In this document: positions 5,800 through 11,505 of the stretch, in pieces | Position numbering within the stretch: the stretch's first letter is position 1 | How the letters are laid out: the number at the start of each line of letters is the position of its first letter | Assembly: GCA_029960865.1 (NCBI GenBank) | Contig: JASBVX010000021.1 | Coordinates: 1-11,505, forward strand | Length of the DNA: 11,505 nt | Origin: Bacillota bacterium | Lineage (GTDB): Bacteria > Bacillota > Sulfobacillia > RBS10-35 | Direction of reading: 5' to 3' | Made by a program: the position numbers and the translations under genes | The notes under the pieces: generated by a model | Told to the model about the DNA's origin: nothing | What the model saw: the letters and a program-made list of their open reading frames with translations, nothing else | The model's database searches: none

Positions 5800-8454
5800 A
5801 TGAAAACAGTGCTCTCCTGGCTGGCGGCGGGAGTTTTGGTGGCGGTGGCGGCGATTCCGTTGGGACCTCTCCCGGCCCTGGGGCCCACCTTTAACCCGGG
5901 GACGGGGGTGGCCGCTTCTTACGCGGGGAATCTGCAGGGAACGTTGCGGCTCCCCGGGCTGGAGGGAGAGGTGACGGTCCAGTATGACGCCTTCGGCGTG
6001 CCCCACATCTTTGCAGGCAATCCTCACGACCTCTTTTTCGCCCAAGGCTATGTGGTGGCGCGGGAGCGGCTGGTCCAGATGGACGTGATGCGGCGCCAGG
6101 CAGGAGGCCGTCTGGCGGAGATTCTGGGGCCGACGGCCGTCAAGAGCGATGCGGTGGAGCTGGCCCTGGGTCTGCGGCCGGTGGCGGAGGCCACGGCCAC
6201 CCGCATGGCTCAGGAGGACCCCGAGATTTTTCGACTGGTGGAGGCTTATGCGGCGGGGGTGAACGCCTGGATCCAGGAAGCGCGCCGGACCCATCGGCTG
6301 CCTCCTTTTTTTCGCCTGTTGCAGTATGAACCGGAACCGTGGACAGCGGTCGATACCTTCTTGATTCAAGGGGCCTTGCAGCAGAACCTGGCTTTCAGCA
6401 TCGCGCCTTTGCAGTATGAAGCCTTCGCGCAGGCTTTCGGGCAGGAACCCATGGCGGTACTTCTGCCTCCGGTGCCGGTGACGGCGCGCCTTCCGTTCAT
6501 GGCGCAGCAGCCGTACCACCAAGGCCCTTTTCCCCAAGAAGCGGTGGCCGATGTCAACATCCTGAAAGAGCGGCGGCTGGATCTTTTGCAGACGGTGCTG
6601 GAAGGACGGACTGGGAAGGTGGGGGGTATGCCGTTTCCGGGGGTGGCCGCCACGGTCATGGGGTGGGTGGATAACCTTGGGGAGCTGGGCATGCCAAGGG
6701 AGGGCCACAGCAACAACTGGGCGGTGGCACCTCAGAGGAGCGCCAGCGGCCATGCCCTTTTGGCGGGGGATCCCCATCTGAAGCTGACCCTTCCCGCCAT
6801 CTGGTTCGAGGTACAGCTGGCGGCTCCCGGACTGGAGGTCTACGGGGTCAGCATCCCCGGGACGCCGGGGGTCATCATCGGGCGCAGCGCGCATGTGGCC
6901 TGGTCCTTGACCAACACCACCAACCAGCAGGTCTTCTATTACCGGGAAACGGTGGAGGGGCGCGGCGAGCGGTATTTTCACGAGGGTGAGTGGAAGGACT
7001 TTGCCCACTACCGGCCCACCATTCCCGTGCGGGGTGGGGGAGAGGTGCAGCTGGACATCCGCTGGTCGGTCCACGGTCCTGTGGTGAGCGACCTGGGGCC
7101 GGACTACGACGACGTCTTTCCCGTGCCTCCCGGCGATGTGATCAGCCTCGCCTACACCGGGAATCTCTATGCCCTGGACATCAAGGCCCTTTACCTTCTG
7201 ATGCAGGCGCGGAATGCGGCGCAGGTGAAGGAAGCCCTGAACTGGTGGGGCGCCCCTACCCAGAACTTCGCGTACGCCACCGCCGACGGGGATATCGGCA
7301 TCATTTCAGCCGGCTACTATCCGGTGGTGGATCCCACCAAGGGAGCTCCCTGGAGGGTGCTGGACGGCACGGGCGAGAGCGACTGGCAAGGTCTCATCCC
7401 CTACGCCTACATCCCTCAAACCGAGAATCCGCCGTGGGGGTTCGTCTGGAGCGCCAACCAGCGCAACATGCCCGCCGATTACCCCTACTATGTGGGCGTC
7501 TCGGGTTTCTGGGTCTTTGGCAGCCGTTCCCAGACCATCTACGAGACTCTGGCGGCCCACGACCGCCTGACGGTAGACGACATGGCCGCTTTGCAGCTGT
7601 CTGTATACAACGCGTTGGCGGCCCGCACCGTGCCGGTCCTGGTGGAGACAGTGGCCGGGTCCCCGGGGGCTTCCCCCCAGATGAAGAAGGCGGCCCAGCT
7701 CCTCCAGAACTGGAATTTCCGGATGGATCACCAAATGGCGGCACCCGCCCTTTGGCAAGCCTTCATCGATCACTACATCCGGGACATCTTTGGGCCCTGG
7801 TGGACCTGGGGCGGTCTGCAGCAGCGTTCCGCGCTGGAGCTGCAGCCCTACTGGTTCTTTCTCCTCCAGGCGGCCGACGCCTTGACCTATGTGGAAGGCC
7901 ATCCCGAGGACAAGGACCTGGTGGACGAGAGGATCTGGTCGTGGCTAAAGGACCCGCTGACGGGGGAGATGCGGTCGGTCCGGTCCCTCCTTCTCCAGGC
8001 TCTTTCCGAGGCGGTGCAGGAGATGGAAAGCCAGCATCCCGGGGTGCCCCTGGAAGAAGTCCAATGGGGATGGTACCATACTCGGTCGGTTCCCTCCCTC
8101 CTGGAAGCGAAAGCCCTGGGCATTCCCCCTTATCCGGCCGATGGAGGTCCACGGGTGCCGGGATCGGATCATGCCAGCTGGCGGATGGTAGTGGAGATGC
8201 CGCAAGGGGGGCCCGGGTGGGCCATGGGCATTTATCCGGGGGGAGAGTCTGAGGATCCGGCCAGCCCCCACTATAAGGACGAGTTTTCCCTGTGGAGGGC
8301 CGGGCTTTATAAACCTCTCTGGCTCCTCCCGGAGCCGGTGGCGCCGGGGACCGACCTGGGGGAAACGTTCCGGGAGAGCGCTTTTGGGCAAAACGCCTAC
8401 CTTGCTCCCCAGAGCCTGGTGCAAAAGGTGCGCCAGGTAATCCTCCGGCCCTAG
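5800..8454 (+). CDS. Penicillin acylase family (S45) Ntn-hydrolase, copy 2
   Basis: The 884-residue precursor is a close paralogue of the acylase at 1274-3946 and can be aligned along its whole length with few gaps. It has a signal peptide (hydrophobic 4-20), then the shared GPLPALGPTFNPGTGVA segment, the alpha-chain signature FAQGYVVARERLVQMDVMRR, a divergent spacer (about 250-303), and a beta chain starting at Ser304 in the canonical motif HSNNWAVAP. The catalytic-type Asn is Asn553 in FVWSANQRN, the same number as in copy 1. There is no cysteine. The frame is open further upstream through the tRNA genes, but the ATG at 5800 matches the start of copy 1 and directly precedes the signal peptide. 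An in-frame ATG at 5758 is possible but would put 14 extra residues before the signal peptide. No Shine-Dalgarno site or promoter is evident in the 44 bases after the tRNA terminator. Substrate unknown; it acts outside the cytoplasm. Confidence 0.95.
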   Translation: MKTVLSWLAAGVLVAVAAIPLGPLPALGPTFNPGTGVAASYAGNLQGTLRLPGLEGEVTVQYDAFGVPHIFAGNPHDLFFAQGYVVARERLVQMDVMRRQAGGRLAEILGPTAVKSDAVELALGLRPVAEATATRMAQEDPEIFRLVEAYAAGVNAWIQEARRTHRLPPFFRLLQYEPEPWTAVDTFLIQGALQQNLAFSIAPLQYEAFAQAFGQEPMAVLLPPVPVTARLPFMAQQPYHQGPFPQEAVADVNILKERRLDLLQTVLEGRTGKVGGMPFPGVAATVMGWVDNLGELGMPREGHSNNWAVAPQRSASGHALLAGDPHLKLTLPAIWFEVQLAAPGLEVYGVSIPGTPGVIIGRSAHVAWSLTNTTNQQVFYYRETVEGRGERYFHEGEWKDFAHYRPTIPVRGGGEVQLDIRWSVHGPVVSDLGPDYDDVFPVPPGDVISLAYTGNLYALDIKALYLLMQARNAAQVKEALNWWGAPTQNFAYATADGDIGIISAGYYPVVDPTKGAPWRVLDGTGESDWQGLIPYAYIPQTENPPWGFVWSANQRNMPADYPYYVGVSGFWVFGSRSQTIYETLAAHDRLTVDDMAALQLSVYNALAARTVPVLVETVAGSPGASPQMKKAAQLLQNWNFRMDHQMAAPALWQAFIDHYIRDIFGPWWTWGGLQQRSALELQPYWFFLLQAADALTYVEGHPEDKDLVDERIWSWLKDPLTGEMRSVRSLLLQALSEAVQEMESQHPGVPLEEVQWGWYHTRSVPSLLEAKALGIPPYPADGGPRVPGSDHASWRMVVEMPQGGPGWAMGIYPGGESEDPASPHYKDEFSLWRAGLYKPLWLLPEPVAPGTDLGETFRESAFGQNAYLAPQSLVQKVRQVILRP
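6738..6780 (+). repeat. Segment almost identical to acylase copy 1 (2212-2254)
   Basis: Forty-two of 43 bases match between 6738-6780 and 2212-2254, the only difference being A at 2239 against G at 6765. The segment encodes the SASGHALLAGDPHL stretch just downstream of the catalytic Ser. Third codon positions elsewhere in the paralogues differ often, so this tract is unusually conserved, either by local gene conversion or by chance under strong protein constraint. Confidence 0.6.
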
Positions 8455-8484
8455 AGGCCATTCCGATGGGAGAGGTGGGAGCAT

Positions 8485-9108
8485 GTGGAACTTCATTGGT
8501 TTGTGCCCGATGATCCCAGGCTGCAAGAGCAGATCCGTTTCCTTTTGGAGGCTGACCGCCTGAAAGAGGTGGTGCGGCGGAACTACACCACGGCGGGACG
8601 GCGGGAAAACAGCGCCGAGCACACGTGGTATGCGGCCCTTTTGGCCTTTTTTCTCGCGGAATATTCCCGGGAGCCCTTGGATGTCCTGAAGGTGCTCTCC
8701 TTGCTTCTTCTCCACGATCTGGTGGAGATCGAGGCGGGGGACACCTTTATCTATGATGGGGAGGGGCAAAAAGAGAGGAGAGAGCGGGAAAGGCGGGCGG
8801 CGGAGCATCTTTTTTCCTTGCTGCCCCGGGACCAGGAGAATACCCTGTGGGAGCTCTGGCAGGAATTCGAAGAAGGGGATACTCCGGAGGCCCTCTTTGC
8901 CCGCGGGATGGATCGGCTGGCCCCCATCCTTTTGAACTTCTGGAACGGAGGGGGGCCGTGGCAGGAAGCAGGTGTGACCAAAGAGGAGGTGTGGGAGAGG
9001 GCCATCGTGGTGGAGAACGCTTCGCCCCGCCTGGGCCGGTATGTGCAGGAGCTCCTTCTGGAGGCGGAACGGCGGGGCTACCTGAGGAAGGATCCTGCAT
9101 CCGGTTGA
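8485..9108 (+). CDS. HD-domain phosphohydrolase (YfbR/HDDC2-like)
   Basis: The 207-residue protein belongs to the HD hydrolases related to YfbR 5'-deoxynucleotidase (COG1896 group). These are metal-dependent enzymes that remove phosphate from nucleotides; the exact substrate of this member is unknown. The metal ligands are all present in order: His46 in NSAEHTWYA, His77-Asp78 in LLLLHDLVEIEAGD, and Asp143 in ARGMDRLAP. The segment AGDTFIYD after the HD pair is typical of the subgroup. There is no signal peptide, so it is cytoplasmic. The GTG at 8485 is chosen because AGGTGG lies 6 bases upstream and it keeps the conserved frame; an ATG two bases earlier is in a frame that closes after about 26 codons. 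It follows the acylase stop by 30 bases and is likely co-transcribed with it, perhaps only because of position. Confidence 0.9.
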   Translation: MELHWFVPDDPRLQEQIRFLLEADRLKEVVRRNYTTAGRRENSAEHTWYAALLAFFLAEYSREPLDVLKVLSLLLLHDLVEIEAGDTFIYDGEGQKERRERERRAAEHLFSLLPRDQENTLWELWQEFEEGDTPEALFARGMDRLAPILLNFWNGGGPWQEAGVTKEEVWERAIVVENASPRLGRYVQELLLEAERRGYLRKDPASG

Positions 9109-9341
9109 AAGAACGCGGATGGCCGCTTTCGTTCCGGATGCTGGGGGATCGGCGGCATGGGAAGTACGGTAGGTGGGCCTGGGGGCGTGAGCCGCGGCCA
9201 TCGGCATCCCTGCGGTGCAGGTGGATGCGGCGCCGACTAAAGAGGACTGGTTGGAGGACCTTCGGATCAGGGACCGGTTCTGGTGCTGGAACTTGGGGGG
9301 CTGAAAGGGCGTCTTTTTAAGAGTCAAAGGGGGCTTACCCA
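9109..9341. other. Structured 233-base spacer upstream of prsA
   Basis: No convincing gene is found here. On the plus strand GCATCC (9204-9209) can pair with GGATGC just downstream (9223-9228), with an inner CTGC/GCAG stem, giving a tight hairpin at 9204-9228. The same GCATCC can instead pair with GGATGC upstream (9136-9141), extended by TGG/TCG pairs to nine base pairs including wobbles. Two exclusive folds like this are typical of leader RNAs, but no known riboswitch core is recognised. A weak promoter-like pair (TTGGGG 9293-9298, TTTTAA 9315-9320) lies close to prsA. Two short open frames exist: a 27-codon ATG frame (9157-9240) rich in Gly, His and Cys, and a 37-codon stretch without a start (9191-9304). 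Confidence 0.4.
9326..9333 (+). promoter_or_regulatory. Ribosome binding site for the TTG start of the PrsA-like gene
   Basis: AAAGGGGG ends 8 bases before TTG 9342. No ATG or GTG lies in frame before the membrane anchor, so this site decides the start. Confidence 0.65.
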
Positions 9342-10259
9342 TTGAAAACCGATAAAAAGCAAGCTATTGCTTTTTGGAGCTGGGTGGTGGCAGGCGTAGG
9401 TGTGGTGGCTCTGGCGGTGGCGCTTTTTCTTTTTGTGGAAGGGAAGGCACCCGGGTCGGGCCAAGTGGTGGCGCGGGTGAATGGAGAGGCCATCACTCAA
9501 GGGGAATTCTACAAGGAGCTGGTGGCCCAGCAGGGAGCTATGGTGCTGGACCAGATGGTGACAGAGATCCTGGTGCGCCAGGAGGCGAAGAAGCAAGGGG
9601 TGAAGGTGTCGGCTCAGGATGTGGATCGGGAAATGAAAGAGATTGCCGATCAGTTCCCGTCGCAGGAACAGTTCCAGCAGACTCTGGCCATGTACGGCTA
9701 CACGGAGGACTCCCTGCGGAGGAACCTCGAGATCAACTTGATAGTGAAGGCGATACTGGAGCCGCAGGTGGAGGCCACGGACGAGGAGCTGCAGGCCTAC
9801 TTCCAGGACCAGAAGGAACGCTACGGGGAGCCCGAAAAGGTGCAGGTGCGCCACATCCTGGTGGAGGACGAAGCGACGGCCCAGGCGGTGCGGGAGAAGC
9901 TCTTACAAGGAGCCGACTTCGCGGAGCTGGCCAAGGAATACTCCCAGGATCCGGGAAGCTCCGACGCAGGGGGAGAGCTGGGCTGGGTTGTTCGCGGTCA
10001 GATGGTGCCCGAGTTTGAAGAAGCGGCTTTTACCTTGCCGGTAGGAGACATCAGCGAGCCCGTGAAATCCCTTTACGGGTGGCACATCGTCCAGGTGGAA
10101 GACCACCAGGAGGGTCGGGAAGTCACCTTTGACGAAGTGAAGGATCAAGTGAAGAAAGATTACGTGGCGGATCAGGTGGCCCAGATGTCTGGAGCATGGC
10201 TGGAGAGCCTCCGCAGCAGCGCCGTCATCGATGATCCTCAGCACATCCTAGGGAGGTAG
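9342..10259 (+). CDS. prsA: PrsA/SurA-like peptidyl-prolyl isomerase, membrane-anchored foldase
   Basis: This family assists folding of exported proteins and catalyses cis-trans isomerisation of proline bonds on the outer face of the membrane. The 305-residue protein has a short basic N-terminus (KTDKK), one transmembrane helix (about 8-32), a SurA-N-like helical domain (about 40-160, starting VVARVNGEAITQGEF) and a parvulin domain (about 165-258) with the hallmark VRHILVEDE, DFAELAKEYSQDPGSSDAGGELGWV and GWHIVQVED segments. A helical tail follows. Bacillus PrsA is a lipoprotein; this one contains no cysteine at all, so it must be held by its uncleaved helix. The start is TTG, with AAAGGGGG 8 bases upstream. 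Its stop overlaps the ribosome binding site of the next gene. An obvious but unproven idea is that it helps fold the large exported acylases encoded nearby. Confidence 0.92.
   Translation: MKTDKKQAIAFWSWVVAGVGVVALAVALFLFVEGKAPGSGQVVARVNGEAITQGEFYKELVAQQGAMVLDQMVTEILVRQEAKKQGVKVSAQDVDREMKEIADQFPSQEQFQQTLAMYGYTEDSLRRNLEINLIVKAILEPQVEATDEELQAYFQDQKERYGEPEKVQVRHILVEDEATAQAVREKLLQGADFAELAKEYSQDPGSSDAGGELGWVVRGQMVPEFEEAAFTLPVGDISEPVKSLYGWHIVQVEDHQEGREVTFDEVKDQVKKDYVADQVAQMSGAWLESLRSSAVIDDPQHILGR
10251..10257 (+). promoter_or_regulatory. Ribosome binding site of the DUF3048 gene within the end of prsA
   Basis: GGGAGGT overlaps the last codons and the first stop base of prsA and sits 7 bases before TTG 10265. 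It fixes the TTG as start and suggests coupled translation of the two genes. Confidence 0.75.
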
Positions 10260-10264
10260 GTTGG

Positions 10265-11290
10265 TTGCACCGCCTCGGGTGGGTGCTTCTGGCCGGCTTT
10301 TTCCTCCTTGCCGCGTGCGGCCGCGTTCCCCCTCCGGTGGCCTCGGAGGGGCCTCCTGCCCTTGAGGAGGAGGCTCCTTTGGTGGAGGAGGAGGTGAACC
10401 CTTCCCCGGCGCAGGAGGAGGAGGAGACGGCGGGGGCGCTGGCCTATCCTTTCGCCGTGGTGGTGGATAACCTTGCGGCGGCCCGGCCGCAGTCGGGGCT
10501 GGAAGGGGCAGCGGTGGTGGTGGAAGGGCTGGCGGAAGGGGGGATTACCCGGTACTTTGCCGTCTTTACCCATGATCCCGGGACCGCCATCGGTCCGGTG
10601 CGTTCAGCCCGCATCTATTTCAATCGCCTGGCTCACCTCTGGGGGTTGCCGGTGGCCCATGTCGGAGGCAATAAGGACGCCCTGGAGGATTGGAACCGCT
10701 ACCCCGCCTATGACATCGACGATATTCGCAGGGGGGGCGGGGCCTTTTACCGCATCCAGGATCGCAAAGCTCCCCATAGCACCTACACCACCGCGGAGCG
10801 GGTGCAGAAGGTGTTGGCAGGCCGCTCCCTCCCGCCGGCCCAGCTGGAGTTTTCGCGGGGTCCGCTGCCGGAAGGCGGGGAGCCGGTGGCAGGGGTAGAG
10901 CTAAGCTACCGGCAGGCCAAGCAAGTCTACCGGGTGGAGTGGCACTATGAAGAGGGCGAGTGGCGCCGGTATCTCGACGGCAAAAGCGATCGCTCCGCCG
11001 ACGGGGTCGTCTTGACGGCCGCCAACGTGCTGGTGATGGTGGCGCCGGTGCGGCCGAAGGAGGATCCTTGGACGGCCGGCGCGATCGATATCGACTTCGA
11101 ACATCCAAGAAAGGCGTGGCTTTTGCGGGAGGGCGTGGTGACGGCCTGCCGGGTAGAGTGGACCGCCAACGGTCTCCGTTTGACCTCGCTCCTCCCCGCT
11201 GGGAGCGATCTGCCCCTTTCCCGCGGAAACCTCTGGATCCAGTGGGTGAAGGAGGAAGGAGATGTGGCATGGCTAGACTCCAACGGGTAA
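10265..11290 (+). CDS. DUF3048 (YerB-like) lipoprotein
   Basis: The 341-residue protein matches the DUF3048 family, of which B. subtilis YerB is a member; the molecular function is not known. It has a lipoprotein signal peptide with lipobox LAAC and lipid-modified Cys18, then a very acidic, Pro/Glu-rich linker (about 20-57). The N-terminal DUF3048 domain follows, with the family segments ARPQSGLEGAAVVVEGLAEGG (split here as ARPQSGL, then VVVEGLAEGGITRYFAVF), IGPVRSARIYF and HVGGN. The C-terminal DUF3048 domain covers about 210-335 and ends in the RGNLWIQWV segment. The start is TTG with GGGAGGT 7 bases upstream, 5 bases after the prsA stop. The last 22 bases overlap the start of the next gene, so it is the middle gene of a tight operon. 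It is anchored to the outer face of the membrane. Confidence 0.92.
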   Translation: MHRLGWVLLAGFFLLAACGRVPPPVASEGPPALEEEAPLVEEEVNPSPAQEEEETAGALAYPFAVVVDNLAAARPQSGLEGAAVVVEGLAEGGITRYFAVFTHDPGTAIGPVRSARIYFNRLAHLWGLPVAHVGGNKDALEDWNRYPAYDIDDIRRGGGAFYRIQDRKAPHSTYTTAERVQKVLAGRSLPPAQLEFSRGPLPEGGEPVAGVELSYRQAKQVYRVEWHYEEGEWRRYLDGKSDRSADGVVLTAANVLVMVAPVRPKEDPWTAGAIDIDFEHPRKAWLLREGVVTACRVEWTANGLRLTSLLPAGSDLPLSRGNLWIQWVKEEGDVAWLDSNG

Positions 11291-11505
11291 CGGACCATCT
11301 CTGGCGGGTGGGGCTTCCTTCCTATACCCTGCCGCCCCATGGGGTGACCTACTCCTACCTTTGGGGAAAGAACCGTTTGGCCCTCCTGGATGTGGGGAGC
11401 CTCCCTGGGGAGGGCCATCTCCTTTTGGAAGCGGTGGTGGAACTGGGATGGCCAGTGGAAACCATTTTTTTGAGCCATCATCATCCCGATCACGTGGCAG
11501 GGCTG
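11269..11505 (+). CDS. Metallo-beta-lactamase-fold hydrolase, N-terminal part, cut by window end
   Basis: Seventy-nine residues are visible. They begin MARLQRVTDHLWRVGLPSY, then a beta strand pair ending LALLDVGS, and reach the metal-binding motif SHHHPDHVAG, in which His70, His72, Asp74 and His75 form the H-x-H-x-D-H signature of the superfamily. Members are diverse zinc or iron hydrolases (glyoxalase II-like, lactonases, nucleases), so the reaction cannot be named from this fragment. There is no signal peptide, suggesting a cytoplasmic enzyme. AAGGAG (11256-11261) lies 7 bases before the ATG, inside the DUF3048 gene. The overlap of 22 bases indicates co-transcription with that gene and prsA. 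Confidence 0.9.
   Translation, partial: MARLQRVTDHLWRVGLPSYTLPPHGVTYSYLWGKNRLALLDVGSLPGEGHLLLEAVVELGWPVETIFLSHHHPDHVAGL

Noticed and set aside
9101..9137. Terminator after the HD gene
   Set aside because: GCGG/CCGC with a four-base loop and outer GAAC/GTTC form a bulged hairpin, but no T-tract follows on the plus strand, so intrinsic termination is not supported.
7945..9342. 465-codon minus-strand open frame across acylase copy 2, the HD gene and the spacer
   Set aside because: It runs antisense to two well-supported genes and gives a low-complexity, proline-rich product without family motifs. Its N-terminal part in the spacer also shows no recognisable protein.

Overview
This GC-rich window carries nine protein-coding loci and two tRNA genes. 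It looks like chromosomal DNA of a GC-rich, Gram-positive-type bacterium, with high-GC Bacillota my best guess and other phyla (e.g. Chloroflexota) possible. The reasons are a PrsA-like foldase next to a YerB-type DUF3048 lipoprotein, AAAGGAG-like ribosome binding sites, a coaE-lytic transglycosylase pair with a 4-base overlap, and CCA-encoding tRNA genes. TTG is a frequent start codon (5 of 9 loci). No mobile element, phage gene or CRISPR array is visible.

Layout. Bases 1-1121 (minus strand) hold a KdpD-like sensor kinase: a DUF4118 four-helix membrane domain, a GAF-like domain and a HisKA-like helix pair that runs off the left edge. It is split by an apparent one-base frameshift near 639-648, and its H-box lacks the phospho-accepting histidine (Arg in its place). 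A 152-base divergent spacer follows, with two inverted repeats. From 1274 the plus strand carries a compact gene string: a large secreted Ntn-hydrolase of the penicillin acylase family (S45), a small membrane protein, coaE (dephospho-CoA kinase) and a membrane-anchored lytic transglycosylase. A strong promoter then drives two tandem tRNA-Leu genes (CAG and GAG anticodons) ending in a GNRA-loop terminator. Directly behind the terminator is a second, clearly paralogous penicillin acylase, followed by an HD-domain phosphohydrolase. A 233-base spacer with RNA-structure potential leads into a second string: PrsA-like peptidyl-prolyl isomerase, DUF3048 lipoprotein, and the start of a metallo-beta-lactamase-fold hydrolase that runs off the right edge.

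How it fits together. Most products act at or outside the membrane: two exported acylases, a peptidoglycan lytic enzyme, an extracytoplasmic foldase, a lipoprotein and a membrane sensor. CoaE, the HD hydrolase and the tRNAs are housekeeping. The most notable points are the acylase pair, whose catalytic Ser and Asn fall at the same residue numbers (304 and 553) in both copies, and the His-less, frameshifted sensor kinase beside it. Acylase substrates cannot be told from sequence alone. I see no clear candidate for an entirely new defence or mobile system here.
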